Assembly (NCBI RefSeq): GCF_000972845.2
Contig: NC_040018.1
Span: forward strand, 3,763,632 to 3,827,631
Source: Larimichthys crocea
Lineage: Eukaryota; Chordata; Actinopteri; Sciaenidae
DNA length: 64,000 nucleotides
Reading direction: 5' to 3'
The notes beneath the pieces were generated by a model. That model worked only from the letters and a program-made list of their open reading frames with translations, did not search any database and was not told where the DNA came from. Both the position numbers and the translations under genes were made by a program. This document shows positions 47,151 through 60,100 of this stretch, in pieces. Numbering within the stretch: position 1 is the first letter of the stretch; each line of letters opens with the position of its first letter.

Positions 47151-49825
47151 GTGAGTGTTTGTTTGTTTGAGACGTTTTCACGGCGGCAGGCTTTTTAACG
47201 GTTGGTCGGTGGCTACATTTCAGTTGCTAACGGAGCTAATTTCCTTGTTGCGCTCGGTCCAGCTGTCACCTTAAGACATCGGTAAGGCGGTAATAGCAAG
47301 CTGGGGATATGTGTCGTCCTGTTAAAAATAACCTTATGTTGTGCTTAACGAGAAAATATCACCGTTTTTCGAAGCCCCAAACCAGCTAAATAACGTTAGC
47401 TTCGTGTCGCTAACTTAGCTCAGCGGTTAGTTCGCCTGCCGATCGATGTGAGCATCCCTGAAATGTTACACAGGCTTTGTCCAACAAACCATCATAACTC
47501 AAGCTCAACTCGCTTCCTTGTTTTGATACAACAACAACCAAAGGCCTTGCTTACAAAAAAAATAAAAATAAAAACAGAAAAAAGGATCGATCATCTTTTT
47601 ATATTAGCCTCAGCTCTCAAACACTTCCTCACATTATGAAGCTTGAACAGCATAAATGAAAGGGGCAAGAAAACAGGTGATTTATTTTACAAATTAAAAC
47701 CCAAAGGCCTCTCCTCAGCCTGCTCACTGTGTGTGTGTGTGTGTGTGTGTGTTGAAGCTAACTGTTGCAAGTTTTTTTGTTTTTTTGCCAGATGCAGATT
47801 TATCCTCCACACACACACTCACATATACAATAAGACATCCACAATGTAAATCTCCAGCATGCCATAGACATCTTATTACTGAATCAATAAAAGAGTATGG
47901 CTCGTATTCAGTTACCACTCCATCGAGTAAATTGATTGACCGTCCCCGTTTCTCCACTAAATAACACATAGTGGGGTTTTTTTTTTTAAATGCTTTGAAA
48001 GAGAGCAGAGCTCTGAAGATGACGTTTTATTAAAATATATGTTACGGAGCTGGACGTGTGCCCAAACGTAGGGCGGTGTGAGAAGTCCTAATGAAGGAAA
48101 AGGTCTGTGTTTACTGGTCTGAATTTAGAGCATTAAAGTTAAACATTTTTGCAGGTGATTATTTACTTCAGTTCAAATTTAAATGTATTAATGTGCGGTT
48201 AATTACTTCATAACCACGTCAGCAGAGTTCAGATACGTCATCTTTACTCGTGCAGTATTTGTATGCACGTGTATTCCCCTCCCCAAAGGAATTGATGGAG
48301 ATGGAGGAAAACTATAATCTGAATTCCCTATCAGTTATTGTTCATAAGAGCTAACTTTAACAGAGACACACAGAGAGAGAGAGAGAGGCAGCTGTCGGCT
48401 GGCACTGCCACAGTAGGAGTCTGCACTATTGGCAGGGCCCCCCTCTCAGGCTGATCTTTCCACTGAAGGTTAATCACTCCACTTAGAGCCTTTATGTTTC
48501 TGTAAAAATGAAAAGATGTCAACAGATTAGTCTCTTTTTTTTTTTTTAATAGACGCTAATCAGCAGCTTTTCTCTGGATATCTGCAAATCTGTGTATCTC
48601 CCTGGCTGTAATCAGTGTTTTTGGAGTGTTAAATACATTTTCAATGCCACCTTAGTGTGTCTTAGTGATGGAAATATATCAGTGAATAGTGCTGGGTTTT
48701 AAAACTAGCTATTAACCAATTATATCAGCTCTCCTGAGATGTTTTCATGTCATTCACTCTTGCTGCTCTGGTTTAGCGGCTGTGATTTGACTGCAAACAG
48801 TTGTGTGTATGTGTATATTTTGATACATTTCTCCACACTTGAGTTGGATATTATAACAGCATCGTGAAAATAATACCTTGTTTATGTATTTGTACGAACC
48901 ACCACATCACTGCTCCATCGTTTCCAGTCAGACTGGGACGGTGAAATAAAATAGTCTGGTGGATGTTTTCTTCAGCTGCAGGAATATTGGCGATGACACA
49001 GATGTGAGATCAGCAGAAGTTACTGTCTGCAGTCTCAACTTTGTAAGTCAGTAATATGACACATTTCTTGTTCACACAGCTTCATTGAGGAGTGTAAAGG
49101 AATGAGGTATCTTTACCATAGAGACAGGCAGGCAGCCTTCCTGGAACACAATGACACAAATGTTCAAAATATGCAATGCTATTATTACACGGTGAGGTTA
49201 GCTAATCAATAAAATTATGACGACTATATCTAGGAAACAAAATGAGTGTGATTGTACTGTTTAACTTATAATAATGTCAAATATTTGTGTATTTCTTGCA
49301 CTTAAGGATGCTAACAGGCCAAGTTAGAGTTAAATTAAATGCCAGTATGCAAATGAGCTTTATATCACGCATCAGACGATCATAAATCTATAGCACCATC
49401 TAACAGGCACCCACATTTACCGCTTATCTGCTTTAACTCCAGCACAAACCAACTAAAGTGTCTCCTTTCAGACTCTGCTGCTATGACATTCAAAACACAG
49501 AGCATGACACAGTAACATCAGCTGAACACCGACTCAGCGTTTCTCCAACGTGCTCATCAGGCAACATTTTGCTCTTCTTTTTTTTTTTCCTCACATGCAG
49601 AAGTGAAGGAGAGTAACCGAGACAGTCGTGCAGCTCAGACCATATCAGTTCCTTTTTTTGTTGACGCCTGCACGTTGCTTCCACTCAAGCAGATTATGAT
49701 TAAAACCAAGCCTGATAAATAAGGCTAAATAATGTTTGGCTAAGTATTACTTTGTAGCTGGTTAAGTCAGGTAGTCAATTACCAATCGATGTGACTATCA
49801 CTGAGCTCCATGACTGTAAAATGAA

Positions 49826-50240
49826 GCCAAGTGCCAAAAACTGCAGTTCCTCAAACGTCCACTCGAGGCTGGCTACAGAACCAGTCAGTCTCCATAAGTC
49901 CCCATGTTCAAATGTCCAACTTCACAGCAGAAATAAACATGTTTACAGCCTGGTACAAAAAACAGTTTTGGTCTCTATAGCTGATTTCCCCGTTCATGAC
50001 AACTGTACTGAGGCTGAATTTCTGCATAACTCACCCATTCAATTGATATCGAGGCTTAAATGATGCATAATGAATAGCATGGCTGCTTTCCAGTAGGTGC
50101 CATTGCAGATGGCTTGTTTGGAAACCTGGGGCGTCAGTCGGCCAGACTCGGGTCTGCTGATTATCCACGCCTTTGCAGATTTTTAGACTAACCAGGAGGT
50201 GGAAGAGGCAGGACTGCCAACATGGCGCCAGACACAATAT
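49826..50240 (+). repeat. dispersed repeat family A, near full-length copy
   Basis: From GCCAAGTGCCAAAAACTGCA to GCAGGACTGCCAACATGGCG it aligns along its length with the copy at 18346. It lies in csnk1g1 intron 1, about 1.4 kb from an inverted copy. Confidence 0.85.
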
Positions 50241-51559
50241 AAATTATAGCAGAAAGGAACTATTCTTTAAACGTACGCACCAAACTGGACGAGGGTTGTG
50301 TTTGAAATTTTAAGCAAGCCCGACAAAACCAACAAATAGTTAAATATTTGCTTACGCTGCATTTTCAGTCGCAGTTGAAAAAGTAATTGTTTGAACAGAT
50401 TGGTTAAAGAAATAAGCCAGTGAGCTGAATCTGTAATGGGATTTGACGTCGTAAAATCCTTTCATGTCTTCTCCTTCTGAGACTAAATTACTTTTATAAG
50501 ATGCCAAAAGGTGTGTATCCTCGCAGTCGTTTATCAGGAGACATGGCACTGCAGGGGATTTCCCATGTTACATCAAAACCAAAAGAAGCATTTACCAGAG
50601 AGTGTTTCTAAGAGCTTGAATTTATTCTTCACTTTATTAATTAGGTGGTCGAAGACTGACATGGATTTTCACAAACTTGAGCGTCTGTGCAGTGTAGTAT
50701 TTATTTTGTAACACACACACACAAAACTCCAGGTATACTTTATAAAACAATGCAATCCACCAAAATACTGCTGTTTAGTACGTCCTGATAGACTACTGTA
50801 ACGTTAGGTTTCTGTCTAAATGAAACATTTGCACAGGTAGAAGTTATTTTGGGGCTGTTATATTGGATCACATTACATTTTGCAGCATGTAGATGTAACT
50901 GTGTCCACCCCCTCCCTGTAAAATGAATGAAACAAACTCCCCTATTGTAAAATGTGAGATGGAAATGGATTTGCAAGTCCTCCTTTATGACTCTGGTCTG
51001 ATTTGACTGTTTTCAATAGATTAATGAGCACACACCGGAGGAAATGATACACAAGTAGATGAATGATACCTGGGAGCTAATTACAGCATTTAGCGTGATG
51101 CAACTTTGTAATTAAAGGTTGCAGATGTTCCTGTACCCTTCATGAAGTGTAGCTTGGCTGCCCTTATATAGTATGAATTAACTTTGTGTCCCACTTTAAT
51201 GTTTATTTTGCCGGGCATGTCTGGACATGTTTAAAATATAGCATGGCTGCTGTAATGTTATCTTACCAGTAAAACAAATGACAAACCCGGAGACACAAAA
51301 ACTCTTCAACACATTGTCCTTTTTAGTTTCCACTGTTATTGTGCAATTCAGCAGCAGTCAACAGCTCTCTGAATGTGATGTCAAAACAGCTTTCAACAAC
51401 AAGGAAGAGCAAACTTGAGTACAACCAGAAGAACCTAAAACCGACCCTGTGTCATCTTTTATAGTAAATCATGTTTGAAAACAAAAAAAAAAGCTCTTAA
51501 TAAAAAGTAGTTTTGAGCATCATTATTGTTGAAATCAAGATCTGAAACATCTGATGTGC

Positions 51560-51985
51560 CTTAATTAACACCACCGATAGTATATAGAACAGACAGCATA
51601 TGCGTGACGTCACCTAGGGGTTTCTATAGAGCTGTTTTTAAGCTCAGGCTGCCGGCATGTTGGAAGTCCTGTCTCTTCTGCCTCCCCGTTAATCTAATCG
51701 AATTATTGGTATAGGATCATCAGTGGACCTGAGGTGGGCCAAATGACACCTGGTTGCTCAAACAAGCCATCTGTAATCACCCCTACCTGCCCATCAATGC
51801 GGCCACACTGTTAATCATTCATAACTTAAAGCTTTAATATAATTTGAATAGGTCAGTTCTATAAAGAAATCACACTCTGGGAGCAAACTGTTTCAACATG
51901 GGGGCTTATGGAGGCTGACTGGTTCTGGAGCCAGCCTCAGGTGGCCATTAAAGAACTACAAGTTTTTGGCACTTCTGCAACACCC
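51560..51985 (-). repeat. dispersed repeat family A, inverted and longest copy
   Basis: On the minus strand it reads from GTGCCAAAAACTTGTAGTTC through to GACTTCCAACATGCCGGCAG. It extends beyond the other copies to about 51560. It is opposed to the 49826 copy, so transcripts of this intron could pair. Confidence 0.82.
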
Positions 51986-53789
51986 ATAAAATATTCTGCA
52001 ACTAGTTACAGTGTAAAAGCTCAATTGTCCAAGAATGTTTCACAGTGTGCCCGTACATATCTTACACATCACAATCTTACCTGAATAAACTGAAAGTTCA
52101 AAGCTGTGTTCAGCAGTATTAAAAGGTCAGGTATTAGTCTGTAGTCTAGCAGTAACGTTTATACAACTGCCCGCCTGTGTACAGCGGCAACCGGGAAATC
52201 CGAGATAGTCTGCCGAGAACGGGTTAAACACAGGTTGAGCGTGTGTTTATTATCCCGCGTCCACCGTAAAAACACCTAGCTGAGCTAATCTGAACACAAG
52301 ATTAGAGCGGCCCTACAAGTGATTATTCGCACAATGGAAACTGTTACATCTCGCAAACCTGTTTTTATAGCCGCGTTGTTCTGTTCCTGTTTTTATGTAA
52401 TAGCAACAGCGCACCGTTGCCCTTGAGAGCAAACTAGCTGTCTTTGATGCTGAGATGTGTGCAGGCAATACTGAGCATGAGTCATCCGGAAGCCCACACA
52501 CAAATACTTTTCAGCAGCAGCCTTTCCATGCTCAGGAATTACAGCGTTGTCATGAAAACATTAGTAGCCCTTGTTTGTTATTTAAAAAGTTTTTTGTTTT
52601 TTTTTCCAGTGGGTAACTTTTTGGAATTTTGAGGGTGAAACATCTGTTTCCATCTGTAGGAAGTCCTCTAAAATTCCTGCATATTGTAGCTGAATCATAC
52701 CCCAAACAGCCTTAATGTTTTATAACAACATCATTTTAAATTTGCATAAATCTTGGTGAAAGTGGGGGTACGTCGAACCGAAAAATGATTTTGTCAATCG
52801 TGTGATGAAATCACAGCGGTGTCCGTCCAAGTTGAGCGATGGTGCCCTTGCGAGCAGACGTAGCTTTATGTAATTGTTTACATAATATTCCCCGTTGACA
52901 TTGTCTGCCAGGCTATAGCTGTGGGTGGTGGAGAATCTAAGATGCCTCCGCGAACACAAACTCCGACTTAAGCTCGGTGTTGATGCTCAAGCGGGCTGCT
53001 GTGTCTTCTGTGACCGCTGATGACTATCTCTTTAGCCCCGCAGCGCTGTCACAGTAAGCCAGCCCTCGTAAACAGTGATTTGAAAGCGTTTATGTGACTC
53101 ACAAGCTTAAAAAATTGGTGTTAAACTTGCTGTCATGAATTCCCCTAACCTTTTGTTAGAGTAAAGATTAATGTTTTTTTTCTCGTTCGTTGATATGAAA
53201 TATGTAGCGAAAGGCCAAATGTAGCTGTCTCACTGTCTGTGCAGAGCATGACATGACCCTCGACTGAACTCTGCTGCAGCTTTTTACACATAATATAACC
53301 GTCATGGAGCCAAATAAATAATGAAATATCTGCCTTACTCCTGTCATTGCCCATAACCGAAGAACTCGATCATTATGATTCTTTTCATCCCACTTCAATT
53401 CCAATTTCTGGCTTATTTTACTTCATTGTGTTGCGTGACATCTATCCACTTCTTGAAGCAGGGTGGCATGTTTTTTAAAAAAAGTGGCTAAAATGTCCTC
53501 AATGTGGAGCTACTCTAAAATGACATTTCCAAGGCCTGCAATGCCAGTGTATTCACAGGCTTTAGTAATGTGTTTTTATTATCAACTCCACTGTGGTAAT
53601 AGCAGATCATTTCATGTGGAATTGTAATTTAAATCTCATTTTAAGTGTCATGATTTTGTGGTTATTGATTTCATGCTTTTTGTTAAAGAACAAACTCAGC
53701 CTGCATCTTGAAATGTTCTTTCTTTGGCTGCTCTCCGTGGGAAAACTAACGTCTTCTCTCTTCGTCGTGTTTTCTTGTGTTTGTCACAG

Positions 53790-54035
53790 GTCGTCCACTT
53801 TCTCATTCCCGTGACAAATGTTGACAACAGAGCTCAGCCTGTCCAACGACTGTTAGAGGCGACAGGGCGAGGACGTGGAGGGAGTGTCGGGTTAGCTGTA
53901 CCGGGTTTTGTCTCATGAGAGTGGCTGTGCCATCCAGGCACTGCCAGTGACCAGGGCTGTGGCTGTGGTGGGCCCGGCCCAGGAGGCCTTTTTGTACATC
54001 ACTCCTGGCTCCCACTGACCTGTGCTGTTTACACC
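53790..54035 (+). other. csnk1g1: csnk1g1 5'UTR part of exon 2, with two upstream ORFs
   Basis: The acceptor TGTCACAG ends at 53789. Two short upstream frames come before the main ATG: 53818-53856 (12 codons plus stop) and 53915-53950 (11 codons plus stop). Both end before the kinase ATG, so they could reduce its translation. Confidence 0.7.
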
Positions 54036-54222
54036 ATGGATCAACAGAGAGACAAATATGGCGAGCGGCCCGCAAGGGCTGCTAAAGTTTCGCAGGGAAG
54101 CCGCAGCGGACACTCGTCTCGGCCATCTGGCTCCTCCAGCTCGTCTGGGGTTCTCATGGTGGGGCCAAATTTTCGTGTGGGCAAGAAGATCGGCTGTGGA
54201 AATTTCGGTGAATTAAAGCTTG
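54036..54222 (+). CDS. csnk1g1: csnk1g1 first coding exon
   Basis: 187 coding nt, leaving in phase 1. It encodes [37 protein letters not shown] and [13 protein letters not shown]. Donor GTGAGT. Frame extension past the donor runs into intron sequence. Confidence 0.95.
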
Positions 54223-57164
54223 GTGAGTTGAGTCTAAATATTGTGTTAAACGGTTCAAGACCCCACGAAATTGCTGACAAAGTGAGTTTGGATGTTTTTA
54301 TAGCAGTTTTTGATGTTTGTGTCTCTAACTGGGGCTGCTCGATTATGGAAAAAATCAATATCACGATTATTTTGGTCAATATTGAAATCACGATTATTCA
54401 AACGATTCATTTTGAGTTTCACGATGCATTTATTCAGCATTTCTCTCTCTCTCAAAAAACACTTTGTTATTGATTCTTTATGCAAAATATTCAAATTAAA
54501 AATAAATTTTGGCTACAAATATGTACTTTACAGCTGTTTTGCAATGTATGAAGCATTAAATCAATAAAATAAATATACTTTATGGAACATTAAATAAGGC
54601 ATAGAAAAACATAAATGTATCCAAAATAAACTATGGATCCAGCTGCTCTGCAAATTCTCTATATTTATAGAACAAAATAAATATAATAATAAGCAATAAG
54701 CATCTTCTTGAAACCCTCACCCTCGACTGTATTAATGGGTTGCATATCTTTAGCTAAGAAATATCCAATGGCAGCTGTTAGGCCCCGTTTACACGGGTAT
54801 TTTAAAAAACGGAGACATTTCCCTTCGTTTGTATCGATCTTTTACACGCAAACGGTGAATTCGCCTCTGAAAACGAATCGAGTTTTAGGCAGCTGATGCG
54901 CCAAAAGTGCGACCAATGTTTACCTTTTGCTATGACGATGATCATGGAAGCAGCCGCCCATAGGCTTGGCGTAGTTATGATGGCGCTCCATGGCGTATTT
55001 ATGCGGGCTGATGTAAACGAAAACTTTTTTGAAAACGATGCTATGTGCACGATGTTATTTTGGAAAACGGAGGGAGGGAAATATTCGTTTCTCAACATAC
55101 CCGGCTATGTGTAAACGTAGCTTAATGACTTGTGCCTCTCCGAACTTGTCGGATAAGGAGTCGCATTAAACAATGTGTCTGTGATCGATGACTGAGTTTG
55201 CGTTGACGTCTTGCTGGTTGTGGCACCGGCTTTGTCTTTTTGTTTCTTTTATTAATTCGTCGTGAGTGACTTTGTGTTTTTGTTTGAGATGGTTAAATAC
55301 ATTTGTGGTGTTACCAAGAGGAGCAGCTATTACCTTGAAGCAAATCTTGCACATTATGTGCTGCTGCTTCTCGTCGGATTCTTCTCATTCGCTTTCAATC
55401 TCACTCACTGTTTTTGAACGACACACCTCCTCACTCTTCAGCTGCGTGAGGGAGTATGGACTATCCTGTTAGTCAGCGAGCCGCGTGAAATGGAATGTAT
55501 TGCGCATGCGCGTCCCTCAGAAATTGTGTAATGAAAAGTGGAAAATAAATCGTTTAAACTCGATTATATGGTTTTTGAGATCGTTTGACAACAAAATCGA
55601 AATCGTGATTAAAATTCGATTAATTGCACAGCCCTATCTCTAACCACACCGAGTTAAATTGTGCTGCATTATATTGAGACATTTTGCCTTCCCCTAGTTA
55701 TATAAATACATCTCTCAGTGTAACACACTAGAGTACTGCAACTAACAAAGTGAGCAAAAACAAAACTAACATTTCACACTTTTATAAAGGTTAGTTCCTT
55801 TATGTCTTATGTTTGGTTAAGCGTACCTGGCAACTGAAGGGGGGGAGGGGACATTTTTATATACAGTACAGACATGGTAACATATTCAGGAAATTTAAAT
55901 AAATAATTATTCCATTGTGAACTCGTTGTAAATCCTCAATCTGTGTACTTTATTTTTTTTAATAGCAATTTAATGTACGCTTTCTTTCTGTCTCATTTCA
56001 GGTAAAAATCTGTACACCAACGAGTATGTAGCTATTAAACTGGTAAGTACACACTTTCTTTTTCTGCTTGATTCCTCACATCTGCAGATAGATGAGAAAC
56101 ATTTAGCAAAATGATGGTTAAAATATGGTCCATGAAGTGGAGCAGTTATTATAAATCAGGATTAATAATTATGGTGCAGAATTTGAGTATTCATAAGCAT
56201 TACTACATTAGAAAGGGTGAGTTGTTTGAATGTAGTAGTCAGTAATTAGTAGAGTATGAAAAGGAGAAAACAGAATGATACTTGAGGAACATATCAAATA
56301 AAAGTCAGTGCTGTGTTTAGCTGTTGTATCTGGGCATGTTAGGATGCAATGTTCTGATTTTTGAATGTTGATTTCCAGAAACATGACTCTCAGGTTGTGC
56401 TCGGCACTGATACCGAACTAATCTGGCCTTGGAAGAGAAATGTGAATGAGGTGTAGATGTTCGACTAGGTGTGTCTTTTCCAGTTGCTGCTGAACTGGAA
56501 ATCATGACTCCTGCATGACTCCTGACTCATGCTTTTATTATTGCTCACCAGAGAGTAGTGAATACAGTCAAACAGTATCAAAGTATTAAGGTTACCTTAA
56601 CTAACTGTACCTGATGTAAATGCTTTTAATAGAGAAACTAAAATGTGTGTTTAGTTTGAAAACAAAAGTCTGGGTGTGTCTTTCGCTCACACTCAGGTCA
56701 GTTTCCCAAACATGTTTTTAGAAAATGATTTTCCAGGTATTTTTTTTATGCTCACACTAAATGGGATGTTTTGGTAGCAACGTTGGGGAAAGACTTAGAT
56801 TGATTCTTGAGGATTCACTGATTTGTCTTACAGAGTTGCTGGTGATTTTTCTTTTTTTTTTTGTTGTTGTTGTGCCACTTCGTTTGATAGACCTACTAGT
56901 GTTACATGGTGGTAGGGTTTTTCCTGGTTCATCTGCAATCACATTTCATTGGATGGCATGTTTGAATATGCCCTCAAGTGCAAGACGAGTCATCAAAAAA
57001 TTGTTGACACAGTTTAACACATGAGTGAAATTCAGTTTTAGGTGTTTTTAATTTATGAGGTCATTAACTGAGCGCTGGTTTGTCCACCATGCAGGAACCA
57101 GTGAAGTCGAGGGCGCCACAGTTGCATTTAGAGTATCGGTTCTACAAAACACTGGGAACTACAG
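54036..57164 (+). CDS. csnk1g1: casein kinase 1 gamma 1, N-terminal part (3 coding exons; gene continues beyond window)
   Basis: CK1-gamma is a Ser/Thr kinase tethered to the plasma membrane through its palmitoylated C-terminus; the family phosphorylates LRP6 in Wnt signalling. The first 99 residues are present. A variable N-terminus is followed by [18 protein letters not shown], which fits CSNK1G1 better than G2 or G3. Then come the start of the kinase fold (PNFRVGKK), the glycine-rich loop IGCGNFG at 52-58, the VAIK lysine at about 75, and [18 protein letters not shown]. The start ATG has an ideal ACCATGG context. The catalytic loop, C-lobe and tail lie to the right of the window. No further kinase exon was found between 57165 and 64000. 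Confidence 0.94.
54781..55121. mobile_element. 341-bp Harbinger-like MITE nested in the hAT element
   Basis: The ends are GGCCCCGTTTACAC and, inverted, GCTACGTTTACAC, flanked by TTA at 54778-54780 and 55122-55124. A TTA/TAA 3-bp duplication with G-rich termini is typical of PIF/Harbinger. It has no transposase. Confidence 0.75.
55166..55390 (-). pseudogene. BED-type zinc-finger remnant of a hAT transposase
   Basis: The minus-strand frame at 55166-55354 reads [20 protein letters not shown] then [11 protein letters not shown]. This is the C-x2-C ... H-x5-H BED finger found at the N-terminus of hAT/ZBED proteins. The frame continues a little upstream without an ATG (ESDEKQQHI) until a TGA, and it stops after about 30 residues beyond the finger. 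The catalytic domain is absent, so it is a dead fragment of the element around it. Confidence 0.8.
56002..56042 (+). CDS. csnk1g1: csnk1g1 second coding exon
   Basis: 41 nt, too short to show as an open frame. It encodes [14 protein letters not shown] across the junction, identical to the human family sequence, with the ATP-binding Lys. Acceptor TTTCAG, donor GTAAGT, leaving in phase 0. Confidence 0.96.
57095..57164 (+). CDS. csnk1g1: csnk1g1 third coding exon
   Basis: 70 nt. It encodes [20 protein letters not shown] and GTT. Acceptor ATGCAG, donor GTAAGC, leaving in phase 1. The next exon should begin near LPQVYYFG and is not in the window. Confidence 0.95.
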
Positions 57165-60100
57165 GTAAGCTCACAGATCCGCCCGTCACTCCTCGTGCTG
57201 CTTTTGTGTGACTGCATGGCAATGATTTGACTGTTTTGGAAGGTCACAGCAGATGATTGTATCATTTCCAAAACAAGTGATTATTCCACTCAGGTTATGT
57301 TCGGATATCAAGCCGCATCAGCAGCTTGTTTTTAGTGTCCGGGACTTTGTGTACGTGCATAAATGGCAACATGCATGAAGAGCGTGCTGAACGGTGACCT
57401 TGCTTGACAGTAGACCTACCAGCAGTGTAATTCAATATGGAAGTTGTTTACCTAAAGCTTCTTATACACCCACAAAACAGATGCAACTGCTGATCTTTTT
57501 TTTCTTACCCCCTGAAAAGACTTCCTCATTGTTATCTACGCAGAACATGCACAAGCTGCAGACTAAATTTCAGGATGTAACTTATGTCTCCAGTGTCAGT
57601 GCTGTCCTGTCTGAAGTAACCGTAATGCACATGTCCAATATCCAGATGTGATTTAGCTCATAAAAACTTCATTCGGTGTGTCTGTATGGGACTAGTCTGG
57701 ATGTGTTGGAACATGTTTGAGCTTTTAAAATATAGGCAGATGATTGTTCTGGCAAATTCTCCTTTCTTTTTTTAAATGAACAATCATGCATTACTGACAT
57801 ATTATCACCATATTAACTGACATGCTAGTAAACAGTTGCTTATTTACAATATCTGGACACCTGGTGACTATGCATCCAGTATTCACTCTTGTTTTAGCTC
57901 TTGCTCTCACCAGCTTCTGTGGAGTTTCTCCGGCACTAAATTCTCTAGTCATAAACCTTATTGTTTTTTTATTTTTTTTATTTATTTTTTCTTCTTTTTT
58001 TTACCAAAAAGTTGTGGTCTGGAATTCCAAAACAGTGAGTTGAAAGACACTAATAAATCTCTGTAAGGCTGTAGGGAGCTGCAGAAGTTGGGTGATGATT
58101 CTCTGATGAGTGACCCCTTCCACATTACAGCGATACCCCACCGGGCATGTCTCCGTCTTGTCACGGCTGCGGCGCTGTTTTGGTCTGTTCTCTCCAAGGG
58201 ACTTCAAACTCCCACCAGGAGTGTTTCAAACATTTTGCCTGCCAGACTGGCAGACTGGCCAGGTTTGGTCTTTTTTTTTTGTTCTTCTAAATATTTAAAT
58301 GTTTCCCTTTTGGCTGTTTTTGCAGTAACAAGTGTGCACAGGGTATTTTATTTTGAAAATCGACCGGATTCTCTATGCCGTTCCTGTGTCTGACGGCTGG
58401 CCAATTCGAGCTGCTCTGTGCAGACTGATGTGAGCTGCATGCTGCGTCATTCAAAAACAAAACGCTTTGCTGCCACGTATTCTCAGCAGAGACGTGAACA
58501 TTAAATTGAAACATGGCAAACATAAAGCATAACAAGGACGGCCGCCATTAGATCCAGCAGCCGCAGCACTCCCGTGTCGCATGTTGCTTATGTGCCCGGT
58601 GGAAATTAGACACTAAGACTTTTAGACTTTACACAAAGTCTTTAAGGACAATCTGACCCAAAATGCATTTATTATTCAGAAATATATATCTCCAATATGT
58701 TCTGATGTCGACACGTTCCAGTTGTCTCTAATCAGTCCAACCCAAATGACTTTTAACTCAAATATCCTAAAAAGAGTTCCTCCTGATATCTGACCTGTGA
58801 CTTTATATCCTGCAGTCCATTGAATGGTTATTTTTATCATTGTCCAGATTTTTCGTTTACCTTTGTTCACACATATCGTCCAATGGCAACAGCTTCTCCT
58901 AAACCTCTCCCTGGTGTTGAGGAGTGATGTCAACACTATTGGAACAAATAGTGACATGATTGTATTCCTTTTTCCTTATGTTCCTCGAATCATGCTGTTT
59001 TTAAACTTAATCAGTCTGCGGTCAGAATGAAAGACAATGCAATGATAGTCACTTCTTGATTTCTCTTCCCTTAACTCCATTCCCTTGAGGATTTCTCAGT
59101 CTGTAATAAAAGATTCGTCAAGGTCTGCTGACACATCTGTTACTGACAAGAATCTTGTGAGGATTAAACGACTACAGCGGAGAAATAAATTAAGGGCAAA
59201 CTTTTTTTTTGTCTTGGTACTAGAGGAAATGGGTGGGAACGCTAGAAACAATGGAACAATAGAAAAATCTTTTTTAGTAGTTGTTCATTGCTCTTCTGGT
59301 AAAATGGTTAATGCACTAATGTATACATTGCACTGATTGTCACACCTAAACTAGATGAAGCGATTAATAAAAGATAAATATGATCATGCTGCTTGTGAAT
59401 TTATTAATTCAGGTTTTTCTGAGTGTGAGCGTTACAGTTCAGGGTTGATCTTGGTCACAGTTTGACATGGAAAATGTAAGCCACGTTTTTTGTGATGTAT
59501 GGTCCTTGATGTGCTTTCTGGAGCTCAACATGCATATATGGTAACCAGACTGGGAATATAATGGCTATTGTTTTACAAAAGGCAAGGGCTGGAAAAGGCC
59601 AACTGTGCGGAAACTCATTAAATATTTAGAGAGTGGGTCTGCCTCTCTTAGTACTAACCTGCCTCTGTCCTCTCCTCCAGATGGGATAACGTGACCTCAT
59701 TTCTTTCTTGGCTGTGTTCTGTGCCACATTCCTCCCAGCCAATGTGGTTGTCACAGTGTCTGTGCGACGAGGGTCTTTATGAATTAATGCGGTTTGACTC
59801 AGATGCTCAATCAGGTGTTGTATGTGGTGCATAACCAACTGTCTCTGGATATTAACGAGGATGATTCAATTAAGAATTGTGCATCTCCTTCCAGAATATT
59901 TGTCAGCACAGTCGATAACTGCGGCGCTACCGCTTTGGTTTAACAAGACGGCAGACTATGAGGCTTTATTGTGCCGAGGACAAGACGGTTTTGAAGATCA
60001 AGAGGGGTTTGTTCAAGGGTGGGCGGACACTATTGAGCTGCTGAAGGTATTGGCAGCCAGAGCTCATCATGAAATACTACACCAGCTCTGTGACCATTGC

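Larger units (their letters stand above)
47151..53789 (+). other. csnk1g1 intron 1
   Basis: 6.6 kb between the likely non-coding exon and the ATG exon. It contains two opposed copies of repeat family A. No coding exon recognised. Confidence 0.6.
54330..55636. mobile_element. 1.3-kb hAT element with 8-bp target duplication
   Basis: The target duplication TCTCTAAC is perfect at 54322-54329 and 55637-55644. The termini are imperfect inverted repeats: TGGGGCTGCTCGATTAT on the left and, read inward, TAGGGCTGTGCAATTAAT on the right. The interior holds a decayed BED-finger frame on the minus strand and a nested Harbinger-like element. It lies in the csnk1g1 intron after the first coding exon. Confidence 0.9.
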
